6,056 nucleotides of DNA. Source: an uncultured Enterococcus sp. GTDB lineage: Bacteria; Bacillota; Bacilli; Lactobacillales; Enterococcaceae. Positions 1 to 5,647 of this stretch are shown one piece after another (within the stretch, counting starts at the first letter, position 1; each line of letters opens with the position of its first letter). Location of the stretch: contig CAMJVA010000099.1 in the NCBI GenBank assembly GCA_946409145.1, positions 1 to 6,056 on the forward strand, in the 5' to 3' direction. The notes below the pieces were generated by a model. That model did no database searches and was not told the DNA's origin. It was given only the letters and a program-made list of their open reading frames with translations. The position numbers and the translations under genes are program-made.

Positions 1-40
1 TCCGCTTATTTTTTATTTTTAAGCTTTTCTCACCTGAAGA

Positions 41-48
41 AAGGGGAA
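41..48 (+). promoter_or_regulatory. Ribosome binding site that fixes a TTG start for pflA
   Basis: AAGGGGAA lies 7 bases before TTG at 56-58. The frame is closed by TGA at 35-37, and no ATG or GTG occurs between that stop and the TTG. The first in-frame ATG is Met36, next to the cluster-binding cysteines, which is far too late. The TTG is therefore the only sensible start. Confidence 0.8.
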
Positions 49-55
49 GTTTAAT

Positions 56-853
56 TTGACTACAGAAACTCAAACAGAAACAAAAGAAATTTTAGGTAAC
101 GTTCACTCAATCGAAAGCTTCGGCTCTGTTGATGGACCTGGCGTACGGTTTATTGTCTTTATGCAAGGCTGCCAAATGCGTTGTCAGTTCTGTCATAATC
201 CTGATACATGGAAACTTAAAAATCCTCAAGCTAAATTTAGAACAGCAGATGATGTTTTAGATGAAGCTCTTCATTATAAGAGCTACTGGGGATCAAAAGG
301 TGGTCTAACTGTTTCTGGGGGCGAACCTCTTTTACAGATTGACTTTTTAATTGATTTATTTAAAAAGGCTAAAGCCCGTGGTGTCAACACAACTATTGAT
401 ACTTGTGGCCAACCATTTACTTATGAAGAACCCTTCTTTTCTAAATTTAAAGAGTTAATGAAATATACCGATCTTCTTTTATTTGATATTAAACATATTG
501 ATAAAGAAGGTCACAAACGTCTTACAGGACATACGAATGAAAATATTTTAGCTATGGCACAATATTTATCTGAAATCGGCAAGCCTGTTTGGATTCGTCA
601 CGTGTTAGTTCCTGAAAGAAGTGACTATGACGAATTTTTAGTACGCCTAGATGCCTTTATTAAAACCTTAAAAAATGTTGATAAAGTGGAAATTTTACCT
701 TATCACACTATGGGTAAATATAAATGGGAAAAACTAGGCATTGACTATCCTTTAGAAGGTATTGATCCTCCAACTAAAGAAAGAGTCTTAAATGCGCAAC
801 AATTATTACACACTACAGACTATCAAGGGTATCGTACTCGCGTCTTTGATTAG
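56..853 (+). CDS. pflA: Pyruvate formate-lyase activating enzyme (radical SAM)
   Basis: This is the cytoplasmic radical SAM enzyme that activates pyruvate formate-lyase under anaerobic conditions by abstracting a hydrogen from its glycine, using S-adenosylmethionine and a [4Fe-4S] cluster. The cluster motif CxxxCxxC is C39-C43-C46, preceded by the family's SVDGPGVR stretch (residues 24-31) and followed by HNPDTW. The SAM-binding GGEP is at 88-91, DIKH at 144-147, RHVLVP at 181-186 and LPYHTMGKYKW at 214-224. All are hallmarks of PflA rather than of other glycyl-radical activases, which carry extra ferredoxin-type clusters not seen here. The length of 265 residues is slightly above the usual 245-260 because of a polar N-terminal extension. 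The start is TTG. The partner gene pflB is often just upstream but would lie outside this window; a terminator closes the unit downstream. Confidence 0.96.
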   Translation: MTTETQTETKEILGNVHSIESFGSVDGPGVRFIVFMQGCQMRCQFCHNPDTWKLKNPQAKFRTADDVLDEALHYKSYWGSKGGLTVSGGEPLLQIDFLIDLFKKAKARGVNTTIDTCGQPFTYEEPFFSKFKELMKYTDLLLFDIKHIDKEGHKRLTGHTNENILAMAQYLSEIGKPVWIRHVLVPERSDYDEFLVRLDAFIKTLKNVDKVEILPYHTMGKYKWEKLGIDYPLEGIDPPTKERVLNAQQLLHTTDYQGYRTRVFD

Positions 854-854
854 T

Positions 855-898
855 AAAAAGGCTGAGACAAAAGAAATACTTTGTCTTGGCCTTTTTTT
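855..898 (+). terminator. Rho-independent terminator after pflA
   Basis: A 17-bp stem (855-871 with 880-896, two G-U pairs) closes an 8-base loop and runs into a T-tract (892-898). It begins one base after the pflA stop codon. The stem contains GGCTGAGACAAA, related to the arm of the hairpin at 1917-1947. The A-tract on the left arm could let it work on the other strand too, but no gene points that way. Confidence 0.9.
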
Positions 899-910
899 CA
901 GTTTATATCC

Positions 911-939
911 TTTTCAAGGGAATAAAAGTTTGCTATGAT
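911..939 (+). promoter_or_regulatory. Sigma-A type promoter of ppaC with extended -10
   Basis: TTTTCA (911-916) is separated by 17 bases from TATGAT (934-939). TG at 931-932 makes an extended -10. It lies just after the pflA terminator and 32 bases before the ppaC start, so ppaC should be transcribed independently of pflA. I see no operator-like palindrome around it. Confidence 0.75.
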
Positions 940-971
940 TAAATGGAAAAATGAAGGAGTGAGTTAATTTC

Positions 972-1901
972 ATGGGAAAATCTTTAGTTTTTGGACACCA
1001 AAATCCTGATACTGATGCAATTGGAGCCGCAATTAGTTTAAGCTACCTTTTAAATCAAATTGGGCAAGATACTGAAGCAGTAGCACTTGGAGAACCAAAT
1101 GAAGAAACAAAATACGCTTTAAATTATTTTGGTTTAAAAGCACCACGTGTTGTAAAAACTGTCGCTAATGAAGTAGAAACAGTGGTTTTAGTTGACCACA
1201 ACGAAGCACAACAATCTGTTTCTGACTTAAGTGAAGTAGAAGTAATTCGGGTAGTAGACCATCACCGTATTGACAACTTTGCTACAAAAGGCCCTCTTTT
1301 TTACCGTGCAGAACCAGTAGGATGTACTTCCACTATTCTTTATAAAATGTTTAAAGAATATGGGGTAACTTTTAGAAAAGAAATCGCAGGAATAATGCTT
1401 TCTGCTATTATTTCAGATACTTTATTATTAAAATCACCTACTTGTACCCCTGATGATGTCGCCACAGCCAAAGCTTTAGCTAGCTATGCTGATGTAGACA
1501 TGGAAGAATACGGTATGGAAATGCTTAAAGCGGGAACAGATTTATCTAAAAAAACTAATGCAGAACTTTTAGATCTTGATGCTAAAAGTTTTCCTTTAGG
1601 TAATAGCAATGTTCGAATTGGTCAAGTTAATACAGTTGATCTAGCTGAAATTGCTGCTAGAAAAGAAGATTTACTAAAAGAAATGGCTAATGAAAATAGC
1701 AAAAATAACTATGATTTATTTATTTTCTTAGGAACTGATATTTTAACTAGCGATTCTTTAATGTTTGCTGTAGGTAGTAACTTAGATAAAGTTGAAAAAG
1801 CCTTTAATACTACTTTAGAAAACAATGAAGCACGTCTTCCAGGAGTTGTTTCCCGGAAAAAACAAGTGGTCCCTCCACTAACAGAAGCTTTTGAAAACTA
1901 A
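972..1901 (+). CDS. ppaC: Manganese-dependent inorganic pyrophosphatase (family II, DHH)
   Basis: This cytoplasmic enzyme hydrolyses pyrophosphate to two phosphates, pulling biosynthetic reactions such as nucleotide polymerisation and aminoacylation forward. It is a DHH-family phosphoesterase with all expected metal and substrate motifs. HQNPDTD (residues 9-15) supplies H9, D13 and D15; D75 is in VDHNE; the family signature DHH is 96-98; D149 is in ISD. The C-terminal DHHA2 domain ends with SRKKQ (294-298), the basic substrate-closing motif. The length of 309 residues matches the roughly 310 typical of family II enzymes, and no CBS or DRTGG regulatory insert is present, so it is the unregulated form. 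AAGGAG at 954-959 lies 12 bases from ATG, a slightly long gap, but no other start fits the conserved KSLVFGHQNPD beginning. It has its own promoter. Confidence 0.97.
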   Translation: MGKSLVFGHQNPDTDAIGAAISLSYLLNQIGQDTEAVALGEPNEETKYALNYFGLKAPRVVKTVANEVETVVLVDHNEAQQSVSDLSEVEVIRVVDHHRIDNFATKGPLFYRAEPVGCTSTILYKMFKEYGVTFRKEIAGIMLSAIISDTLLLKSPTCTPDDVATAKALASYADVDMEEYGMEMLKAGTDLSKKTNAELLDLDAKSFPLGNSNVRIGQVNTVDLAEIAARKEDLLKEMANENSKNNYDLFIFLGTDILTSDSLMFAVGSNLDKVEKAFNTTLENNEARLPGVVSRKKQVVPPLTEAFEN

Positions 1902-1916
1902 TTTTTATACTTTTAC

Positions 1917-1947
1917 TAAAGCTGAGACAGTAATTGTCTCAGCTTTA
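1917..1947 (+). terminator. Perfect hairpin without a clear U-tract, between ppaC and the HD gene
   Basis: A perfect 13-bp stem (1917-1929 with 1935-1947) closes a 5-base loop. The arm AAAGCTGAGACA resembles the pflA terminator arm. Only three T lie in the stem foot on the + strand, and the following bases are AAATACATAATAAA, so termination should be weak. It may be an attenuating or mRNA-stabilising hairpin that lets some transcripts reach the HD gene 24 bases on. I see no good promoter between it and that gene. Confidence 0.55.
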
Positions 1948-1970
1948 AATACATAATAAACGAGGAAACT

Positions 1971-2582
1971 ATGAAAAAAGAAGAAGTGGGCAGCTTTGTA
2001 GAAAGCTTTTTTGAAAATGATCACACGGGCCATGGTCTCGATCATCTTCACCGTGTTGTAAAAATGAGCCAATTTTTAGCTCAAGAAGAGGGAATGTCTC
2101 CTTTAGAAAAAGAAAATATTTATTTTTTAGCTTGGCTTCATGAAATGCTGGATAAAAAATTTTTCCCAAATGAAACTTTAGCCAAAGAACAACTAACTGC
2201 TTTTTTTAAAACCCAAGGATTAAGCGAAGAAGAAGAAAATTTTTGGATAAAAAATATTCAAGGAATTTCTTTTAGTAAAAGAACTAAAGAAAATAACTTT
2301 CCTTTATGGGTTAAAATTGTCCAAGATGCTGATTTACTCGATGCTATTGGGGCTATTGGCATTGGACGAACCTTTATGTATGGTGCCACACACGGTTCTT
2401 TAATGTATGATCCACAAAAAGCCGGCATTAAAGATAGTTCCATTTTGCAACATTTTGATGATAAATTACTTAAAATTCCAGATTTATTAAGCACATCTGC
2501 TGGAAAAGAAATCGGTCAAGAAAGAAAGCAAATTATGCTAGACTTTCTTAAAGCTTTTAAAAAAGAGTGGGAGGGGCAATAG
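1971..2582 (+). CDS. HD-domain phosphohydrolase, YpgQ/YedJ-like, with HE replacing HD
   Basis: This small cytoplasmic protein of 203 residues has the architecture of HD-superfamily metal-dependent phosphohydrolases of the YpgQ/YedJ type, some of which act on nucleotide phosphates; the substrate here is unknown. Visible motifs are HGLDHLHRV (residues 21-29), matching the first-histidine motif of the family. Next is LAWLHEMLD (53-61), where the usual HD is H57-E58. VQDADLLDAIGAIGIGRTF (117-135) contains the last metal-ligand aspartate (D121) and is the most family-specific part. The Asp-to-Glu change keeps a carboxylate but lengthens the side chain, so metal binding may persist or be altered. 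GAGG at 1962-1965 lies 5 bases before ATG. Its stop TAG at 2580-2582 shares a base with the next gene's start, implying translational coupling. Confidence 0.85.
   Translation: MKKEEVGSFVESFFENDHTGHGLDHLHRVVKMSQFLAQEEGMSPLEKENIYFLAWLHEMLDKKFFPNETLAKEQLTAFFKTQGLSEEEENFWIKNIQGISFSKRTKENNFPLWVKIVQDADLLDAIGAIGIGRTFMYGATHGSLMYDPQKAGIKDSSILQHFDDKLLKIPDLLSTSAGKEIGQERKQIMLDFLKAFKKEWEGQ
2569..2576 (+). promoter_or_regulatory. Ribosome binding site selecting the GTG at 2582
   Basis: GGGAGGGG lies inside the end of the HD gene, 5-7 bases before GTG at 2582. The earlier in-frame GTG at 2567 would start within this site and has no Shine-Dalgarno of its own, so the downstream GTG is preferred. Confidence 0.65.
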
Positions 2583-3475
2583 TGTTTTATTTACCAGAGA
2601 AATTAAAAAAAGTAGACAGCTATTTTCTAGAAGCGGTGACCAATTTTTTAACAGCTCATCCTTACTGCATTTTGCGAGAATTAAAAAAGGAATTTACTTC
2701 AGTTCAAGGATTTGATCAAAAATTAGAAACATTAATTTTAGCTGGACTAATTAAAAGAGAAGATAGAAGATATTCAGTAGTTGTCCCAAGTTTTCCGACA
2801 AATTTTCCTTTTAAATCTCTAATGCATGATTTAGTAGATCCTTTGTGGGAAAATTTACCTGAAGGAATTTCTTTTTCCAATGTTTATAATGGAACTAAAC
2901 TACCTAAAAGACAATATTCTCTTCAAGTATCCCCTGAGTTAAGAGAAAAAATGAATCCATATTTATGGGATAAAAAAGAATTTTTTGGAAAATACCAGCT
3001 AACAGAGTGGCAAAATCAAGTGAGTCAAACTACAGTGACGAATTATTTTAAGGGAAAAAGAGATACGAAAAAACTGTATGACTTAGAAAAACTTCTAGGT
3101 GATGTTGATGTTCATTATTACTTAGAGCAAAGTCTGCCTAAGCTTTTCAGAGCACAAAAACACCCCTTAAAAGAAAGTCGTAGAGATATTTTTACCGAAA
3201 GTTTAGTGACTTTTGGCTTACTCACAGAAGAGTTGACCCCTCAAGTTAATTTCGAGAAAGAAAATACTCAAGAAGAAATTTTCGGCGCTTTAAAAGGAGA
3301 TTTTTTGAAAATTTTGACCCAGCTTCCTTACCAAGAAAATCCGGCTATTTACGAGCATTTGACTTTTTTGACTCAGGGTTATTTCTTGACAAGTTTAGTA
3401 GAGCAGGGCTATTTTAATATTGAAAACGCTGATGAAAAAAATGCTTATCATTTTCAATCTGTAAAAAAAATTTAA
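2582..3475 (+). CDS. DUF1803-like protein of unknown function
   Basis: I take the GTG at 2582 as start (297 residues). An alternative GTG at 2567 would add five residues but lacks a binding site. The protein begins FYLPEKLKKVDSYF. Residues about 12-66, with ILRELKKEF, then FDQKLETLILAGLI and a basic KREDRRY, look like a winged-helix-type fold, and the whole resembles the DUF1803 proteins I know from streptococci and enterococci. The remaining two thirds are mostly helical and polar, with many charged residues, no signal peptide and no membrane segment, so it should be cytoplasmic. No catalytic motif is visible. It is coupled to the HD gene by a one-base TAGTG overlap and sits 18 bases before the regulator gene. 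The family assignment rests on memory of the N-terminal pattern and is moderate; the function is unknown. Confidence 0.7.
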   Translation: MFYLPEKLKKVDSYFLEAVTNFLTAHPYCILRELKKEFTSVQGFDQKLETLILAGLIKREDRRYSVVVPSFPTNFPFKSLMHDLVDPLWENLPEGISFSNVYNGTKLPKRQYSLQVSPELREKMNPYLWDKKEFFGKYQLTEWQNQVSQTTVTNYFKGKRDTKKLYDLEKLLGDVDVHYYLEQSLPKLFRAQKHPLKESRRDIFTESLVTFGLLTEELTPQVNFEKENTQEEIFGALKGDFLKILTQLPYQENPAIYEHLTFLTQGYFLTSLVEQGYFNIENADEKNAYHFQSVKKI

Positions 3476-3493
3476 GCTAAAGGAGATTTTTTT

Positions 3494-4147
3494 ATGGCTC
3501 ACCATTGTGTCACTTTAGTCCCTTTATTCAACCATTTACCTGAAGAAGATCAAGAAGAAATTAATCATCTTACACATCATATGACCTATGAAAAAGGAGA
3601 AATTATTTTTTCCCCTTTAACTGACGCTAAATTATTAATTGTTGCCTCTGGTAGTGTGAAAATTTATCAACTAAGTAATAGTGGTAAAGAACAGCTTTTA
3701 AGAGTCTTACAGCCAGGAGATTACACTGGCGACAAGGATTTGTTTGGCTCCAAGAATAATAATCTCTACGGAGAAACGTTACAAGAAACCACATTATGTA
3801 CCATTACCCAAAAAGATTTTCAAAGCATGCTTTTAGAGAAACCAGCTATTGCTTTAAAACTATTGCAATTAAATGCTAAAAAAATGGCTGAGACAGAAAA
3901 ACAAAGTCAATTTTTAGCAACTGATGCTATTGAAGAACGATTAGCTACTTATTTATTAGATTTATCAGAAGCTGAAAATAGTTTAGTCGTAGAATTACCT
4001 TTTAAAATGAAAGAATTAGCTGCTTTTTTAGGTACAACCCCAGAAACCTTATCCAGAAAAATGAAAAAAATGTCAGCTGAAGGTTACTTTACAAGATCTG
4101 GCCGACAAATTACGATTCTTGATAAAGAAGCTTTAGAGAACATCTAA
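3494..4147 (+). CDS. flp: Flp-type Crp/Fnr family transcription regulator
   Basis: This is a 217-residue DNA-binding regulator. Residues about 10-125 form the cyclic-nucleotide-binding-like beta barrel (KGEIIFSPL, then GSVKIYQLSNSGKEQLLRVLQPGD). Residues about 126-150 form the dimer helix, and 150-210 the winged helix. The recognition helix carries E184-x-x-S187-R188, the E..SR pattern of FNR, predicting a TTGAT-N4-ATCAA-like target. FNR's N-terminal cluster cysteines are absent. There are only two cysteines, C5 and C102. This matches the lactic acid bacterial Flp type, in which an N-terminal cysteine and one in the sensor domain form a reversible disulfide, as reported for Lactobacillus casei FLP. 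A redox-responsive role is inferred from that. AAAGGAG at 3479-3485 is 8 bases before ATG. It likely shares a transcript with the two genes before it and ends in tandem TAA codons. Confidence 0.88.
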   Translation: MAHHCVTLVPLFNHLPEEDQEEINHLTHHMTYEKGEIIFSPLTDAKLLIVASGSVKIYQLSNSGKEQLLRVLQPGDYTGDKDLFGSKNNNLYGETLQETTLCTITQKDFQSMLLEKPAIALKLLQLNAKKMAETEKQSQFLATDAIEERLATYLLDLSEAENSLVVELPFKMKELAAFLGTTPETLSRKMKKMSAEGYFTRSGRQITILDKEALENI

Positions 4148-4152
4148 TAAAT

Positions 4153-4185
4153 AGGAGAGGGGAGCAAAAAAGATTAATGACTTAA
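4153..4185 (+). other. Strong Shine-Dalgarno leading into a two-codon ORF
   Basis: AGGAG (4153-4157) and GGGGAG (4159-4164) form an unusually rich ribosome binding stretch right after the regulator stop codons. The only start codon in range is ATG at 4177, which reads ATG ACT TAA, a Met-Thr minimal ORF. The next real gene begins at 4228 in another frame and lacks a binding site. This could be a translational leader, the remnant of a damaged gene start, or chance. Confidence 0.3.
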
Positions 4186-4214
4186 CTTTAAAATTTAAAC
4201 AAATTAATCTTTTT
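4167..4214 (+). terminator. A/T-rich hairpin between flp and the next gene
   Basis: AAAAAGATTAAT (4167-4178) and ATTAATCTTTTT (4203-4214) are perfect 12-base inverted repeats around a 24-base loop. The right arm ends in five T, so it may act as a weak terminator of the regulator operon. Its left arm contains the AT of the two-codon ORF start (4177-4179), so ribosomes or a bound protein could affect folding. With only two G-C pairs the stem is weak; an operator role is equally possible. Confidence 0.4.
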
Positions 4215-4227
4215 ATCGTCAAGATTT

Positions 4228-5079
4228 ATGACATTTTCTGAAATACAACACCCTATAATTAAACCATTAACTAAAGATGAATTAAACTTAGCACTCAAAA
4301 TCCTTCAAACTTGTGATTTCTCCCGGCAAATTTTTAACCCAGATATTCCTAAAAAAAGTGTCTTAGAATTATTTGCCAACTCTTTTACTGAGCCTGATTC
4401 AGATTTAATGGGACTTTTTCATCATGGACAATTAAAAGCTGTTTGGATTTTATTTCATGATGAAAAATCATTGTTTGCAACCATTACGTATGGTGTTTTT
4501 ACCTTGGATTCTTATAAAAATCATTTTGCATCTGTACTTTGTTGGTTAATGGACAATTATCCTAATTATCGCATCATTTTAGGTGTCAGAACTTCCAATG
4601 AAACAGCAGATCAACTTTTAAGTAAAAAAGCAAAACTCCTAATGGAAGCGAAAGTTTATAAATGGAAATTAGATCAAGAAGACAGAGTTCCTTTTTTTAT
4701 TTCTCCTTTAAAAAAAGATGAATTTCTTCAAATTGCTGATTGGTATGATCAGGAATTCCCTGATATTTATTGGAATTCCACGAACGTTCTTAATAATTAT
4801 GAACAATGGCTAATTTTATCTAAAGAGCTTAATCATGGTTATTCTAGAATGTTTTTTGGTATATGGTGTAATCCAGACAAAAAAATAGCTGAAATTTTCA
4901 CTTCAAAAATAGCCCCTAATGATTTAAAAGATTTTCTTTCAGCAATTAAATTTTATTGTCACAAAAATGGCGCTAATGAACTTATTTGGATAGTGGAGCA
5001 AAAAAGCGAAGAAGATCTTGCCTTAATAAATTTAGGCTATGGAACAACTGAAATTTACAAAGAATTTAAATTACTATAA
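4228..5079 (+). CDS. Unrecognised protein, possible tandem GNAT-like domains
   Basis: I do not recognise this 283-residue protein with certainty. It appears to have two similar halves. Residues 12-148 open with KPLTKDEL and close with a strand-helix-strand unit (YRIILGV, then ETADQLL, then AKVYKWKL). Residues 159-283 open with SPLKKDEF and close with ELIWIV, EEDLALINLGYG and EIYKEFKLL. The closing units resemble the final strands of GNAT acyltransferases, where a loop of LGYG/LGF type precedes the last strand. The usual acetyl-CoA loop (Q/R-x-x-G-x-G/A) is not evident in either half, so catalysis is uncertain. There is no signal peptide or membrane segment. ATG at 4228 has no Shine-Dalgarno; upstream the frame is open only back to 4192 and contains no alternative start. 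It follows the hairpin at 4167-4214 and is A+T richer than the arsenic genes. Function unknown. Confidence 0.55.
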   Translation: MTFSEIQHPIIKPLTKDELNLALKILQTCDFSRQIFNPDIPKKSVLELFANSFTEPDSDLMGLFHHGQLKAVWILFHDEKSLFATITYGVFTLDSYKNHFASVLCWLMDNYPNYRIILGVRTSNETADQLLSKKAKLLMEAKVYKWKLDQEDRVPFFISPLKKDEFLQIADWYDQEFPDIYWNSTNVLNNYEQWLILSKELNHGYSRMFFGIWCNPDKKIAEIFTSKIAPNDLKDFLSAIKFYCHKNGANELIWIVEQKSEEDLALINLGYGTTEIYKEFKLL

Positions 5080-5188
5080 AAATAAAAAAATTATTTACTT
5101 TGAAACTAATTCGCAATAAAAGAGAGGAAAAATATAGGGAGAGGTATTTTTCTCCCAAGGATATCTCCTGAATGCCAAAATAAAGTGC

Positions 5189-5219
5189 AACACTCAGCAG
5201 ATTCTTGTTGGGTGTTTTT
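5189..5219 (+). terminator. Rho-independent terminator upstream of the arsenic operon
   Basis: An 11-bp stem (5189-5199 with 5206-5216, two G-U pairs) with a 6-base loop is followed by T at 5217-5219 and then GTTATTT. It stands 110 bases after the preceding gene's stop codon and so may end that transcript, or belong to a gene lost at the edge of an inserted cassette. Between 5080 and 5188 I see no gene, only A/T-rich sequence and a small 6-bp inverted repeat GGGAGA/TCTCCC at 5137-5156. Confidence 0.75.
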
Positions 5220-5258
5220 GTTATTTATAGGAGCTGGAAATCAAAAAGACAGAAACGC

Positions 5259-5287
5259 TTGACAGCATATAGACATTCATCTATATT
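5259..5287 (+). promoter_or_regulatory. Near-consensus promoter of the ars operon
   Basis: A perfect -35 box TTGACA (5259-5264) is separated by 17 bases from TATATT (5282-5287). The predicted transcription start is about 5294. Such a strong promoter fits a gene set normally held silent by a repressor, and the operators at 5269-5307 overlap it. Confidence 0.88.
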
Positions 5288-5307
5288 GTATATAGATAAT
5301 TATCTAT
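5269..5307 (+). promoter_or_regulatory. Two ATAGA-N6-TCTAT boxes, likely ArsR operators
   Basis: Box 1 is ATAGACATTCATCTAT (5269-5284); box 2 is ATAGATAATTATCTAT (5292-5307), a perfect 16-base palindrome. Both share arms ATAGA and TCTAT with 6 bases between. Their centres are 23 bases apart. Box 1 covers the promoter spacer and the first half of the -10; box 2 covers the expected transcription start. A dimeric ArsR/SmtB-family repressor on either box would block RNA polymerase. Binding by the ArsR encoded next door is inferred from position and symmetry. Confidence 0.75.
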
Positions 5308-5331
5308 GTTAAAAATATAGGAGGAGCTCCC

Positions 5332-5628
5332 ATGGAAAACTATGAACAGTTAGCAGTAATTCTTAAAGCTTTAGCTGATCCAAAACGATTAAAAATTGTA
5401 GAATTACTTTCTGCCACAGATTCACTTTGTGCCTGTGACTTGTTGGAACACTTTGACTTTACTCAGCCAACTTTATCTCATCATATGAAGCTGTTGGAGA
5501 AAGCAGGTATTGTCAGTGTGACGAAGAAGCGTCAGTGGAGTCATTACGCTTTGCAAAAAGAATTTGTTGAGGAGTTTCTATCAGCGTTAAAAGAATTTCT
5601 TTTACCAGAAACTTCCATCCACTATTAA
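5332..5628 (+). CDS. arsR: ArsR-family arsenic-responsive repressor
   Basis: This is a small (98 residues) winged-helix repressor that leaves its operator when As(III) or Sb(III) binds its cysteines, switching on efflux genes. LKALADPKRLKIVELL (residues 11-26) is the family's typical N-terminal helix pair. SLCACDLLEHF holds C33 and C35, the equivalent of the CxC part of the ELCVCDL metal site of plasmid R773 ArsR. The third cysteine of that site is Leu38 here, so it is a two-cysteine sensor. The recognition helix is in QPTLSHHMKLLEKAGIV (45-61), followed by the wing VTKKRQWSHYAL. AGGAGGAG at 5319-5326 is 5 bases before ATG. It is followed after 19 bases by the efflux permease. Operators at 5269-5307 suggest autoregulation. 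Codons such as CTG, TTG and AAG are commoner than in the genes to the left. Confidence 0.94.
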   Translation: MENYEQLAVILKALADPKRLKIVELLSATDSLCACDLLEHFDFTQPTLSHHMKLLEKAGIVSVTKKRQWSHYALQKEFVEEFLSALKEFLLPETSIHY

Positions 5629-5647
5629 ACCATAAGGAGTCTTTTGA

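Noticed and set aside
4..24. GCTTA/TAAGC inverted repeat near the left edge
   Set aside because: Only five base pairs around an 11-base A/T loop; too weak to call a terminator, and the upstream context is missing.
1969..2169. Minus-strand open frame of 66 codons opposite the HD gene
   Set aside because: It overlaps strongly conserved HD-family coding sequence on the + strand and shows no protein family features.
2258..2494. Minus-strand open frame of 78 codons
   Set aside because: It is antisense to the most conserved motif of the HD hydrolase (VQDADLLDAIGAIG) and has no recognisable product.
5137..5156. GGGAGA/TCTCCC small hairpin in the spacer before arsR
   Set aside because: Six base pairs without a T-tract after it and no gene nearby that it could regulate; likely chance in a purine-rich stretch.
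5125..5258. Open frame without a start through the terminator before arsR
   Set aside because: It has no ATG, GTG or TTG with a ribosome site, reads through a clear terminator hairpin and resembles no protein.
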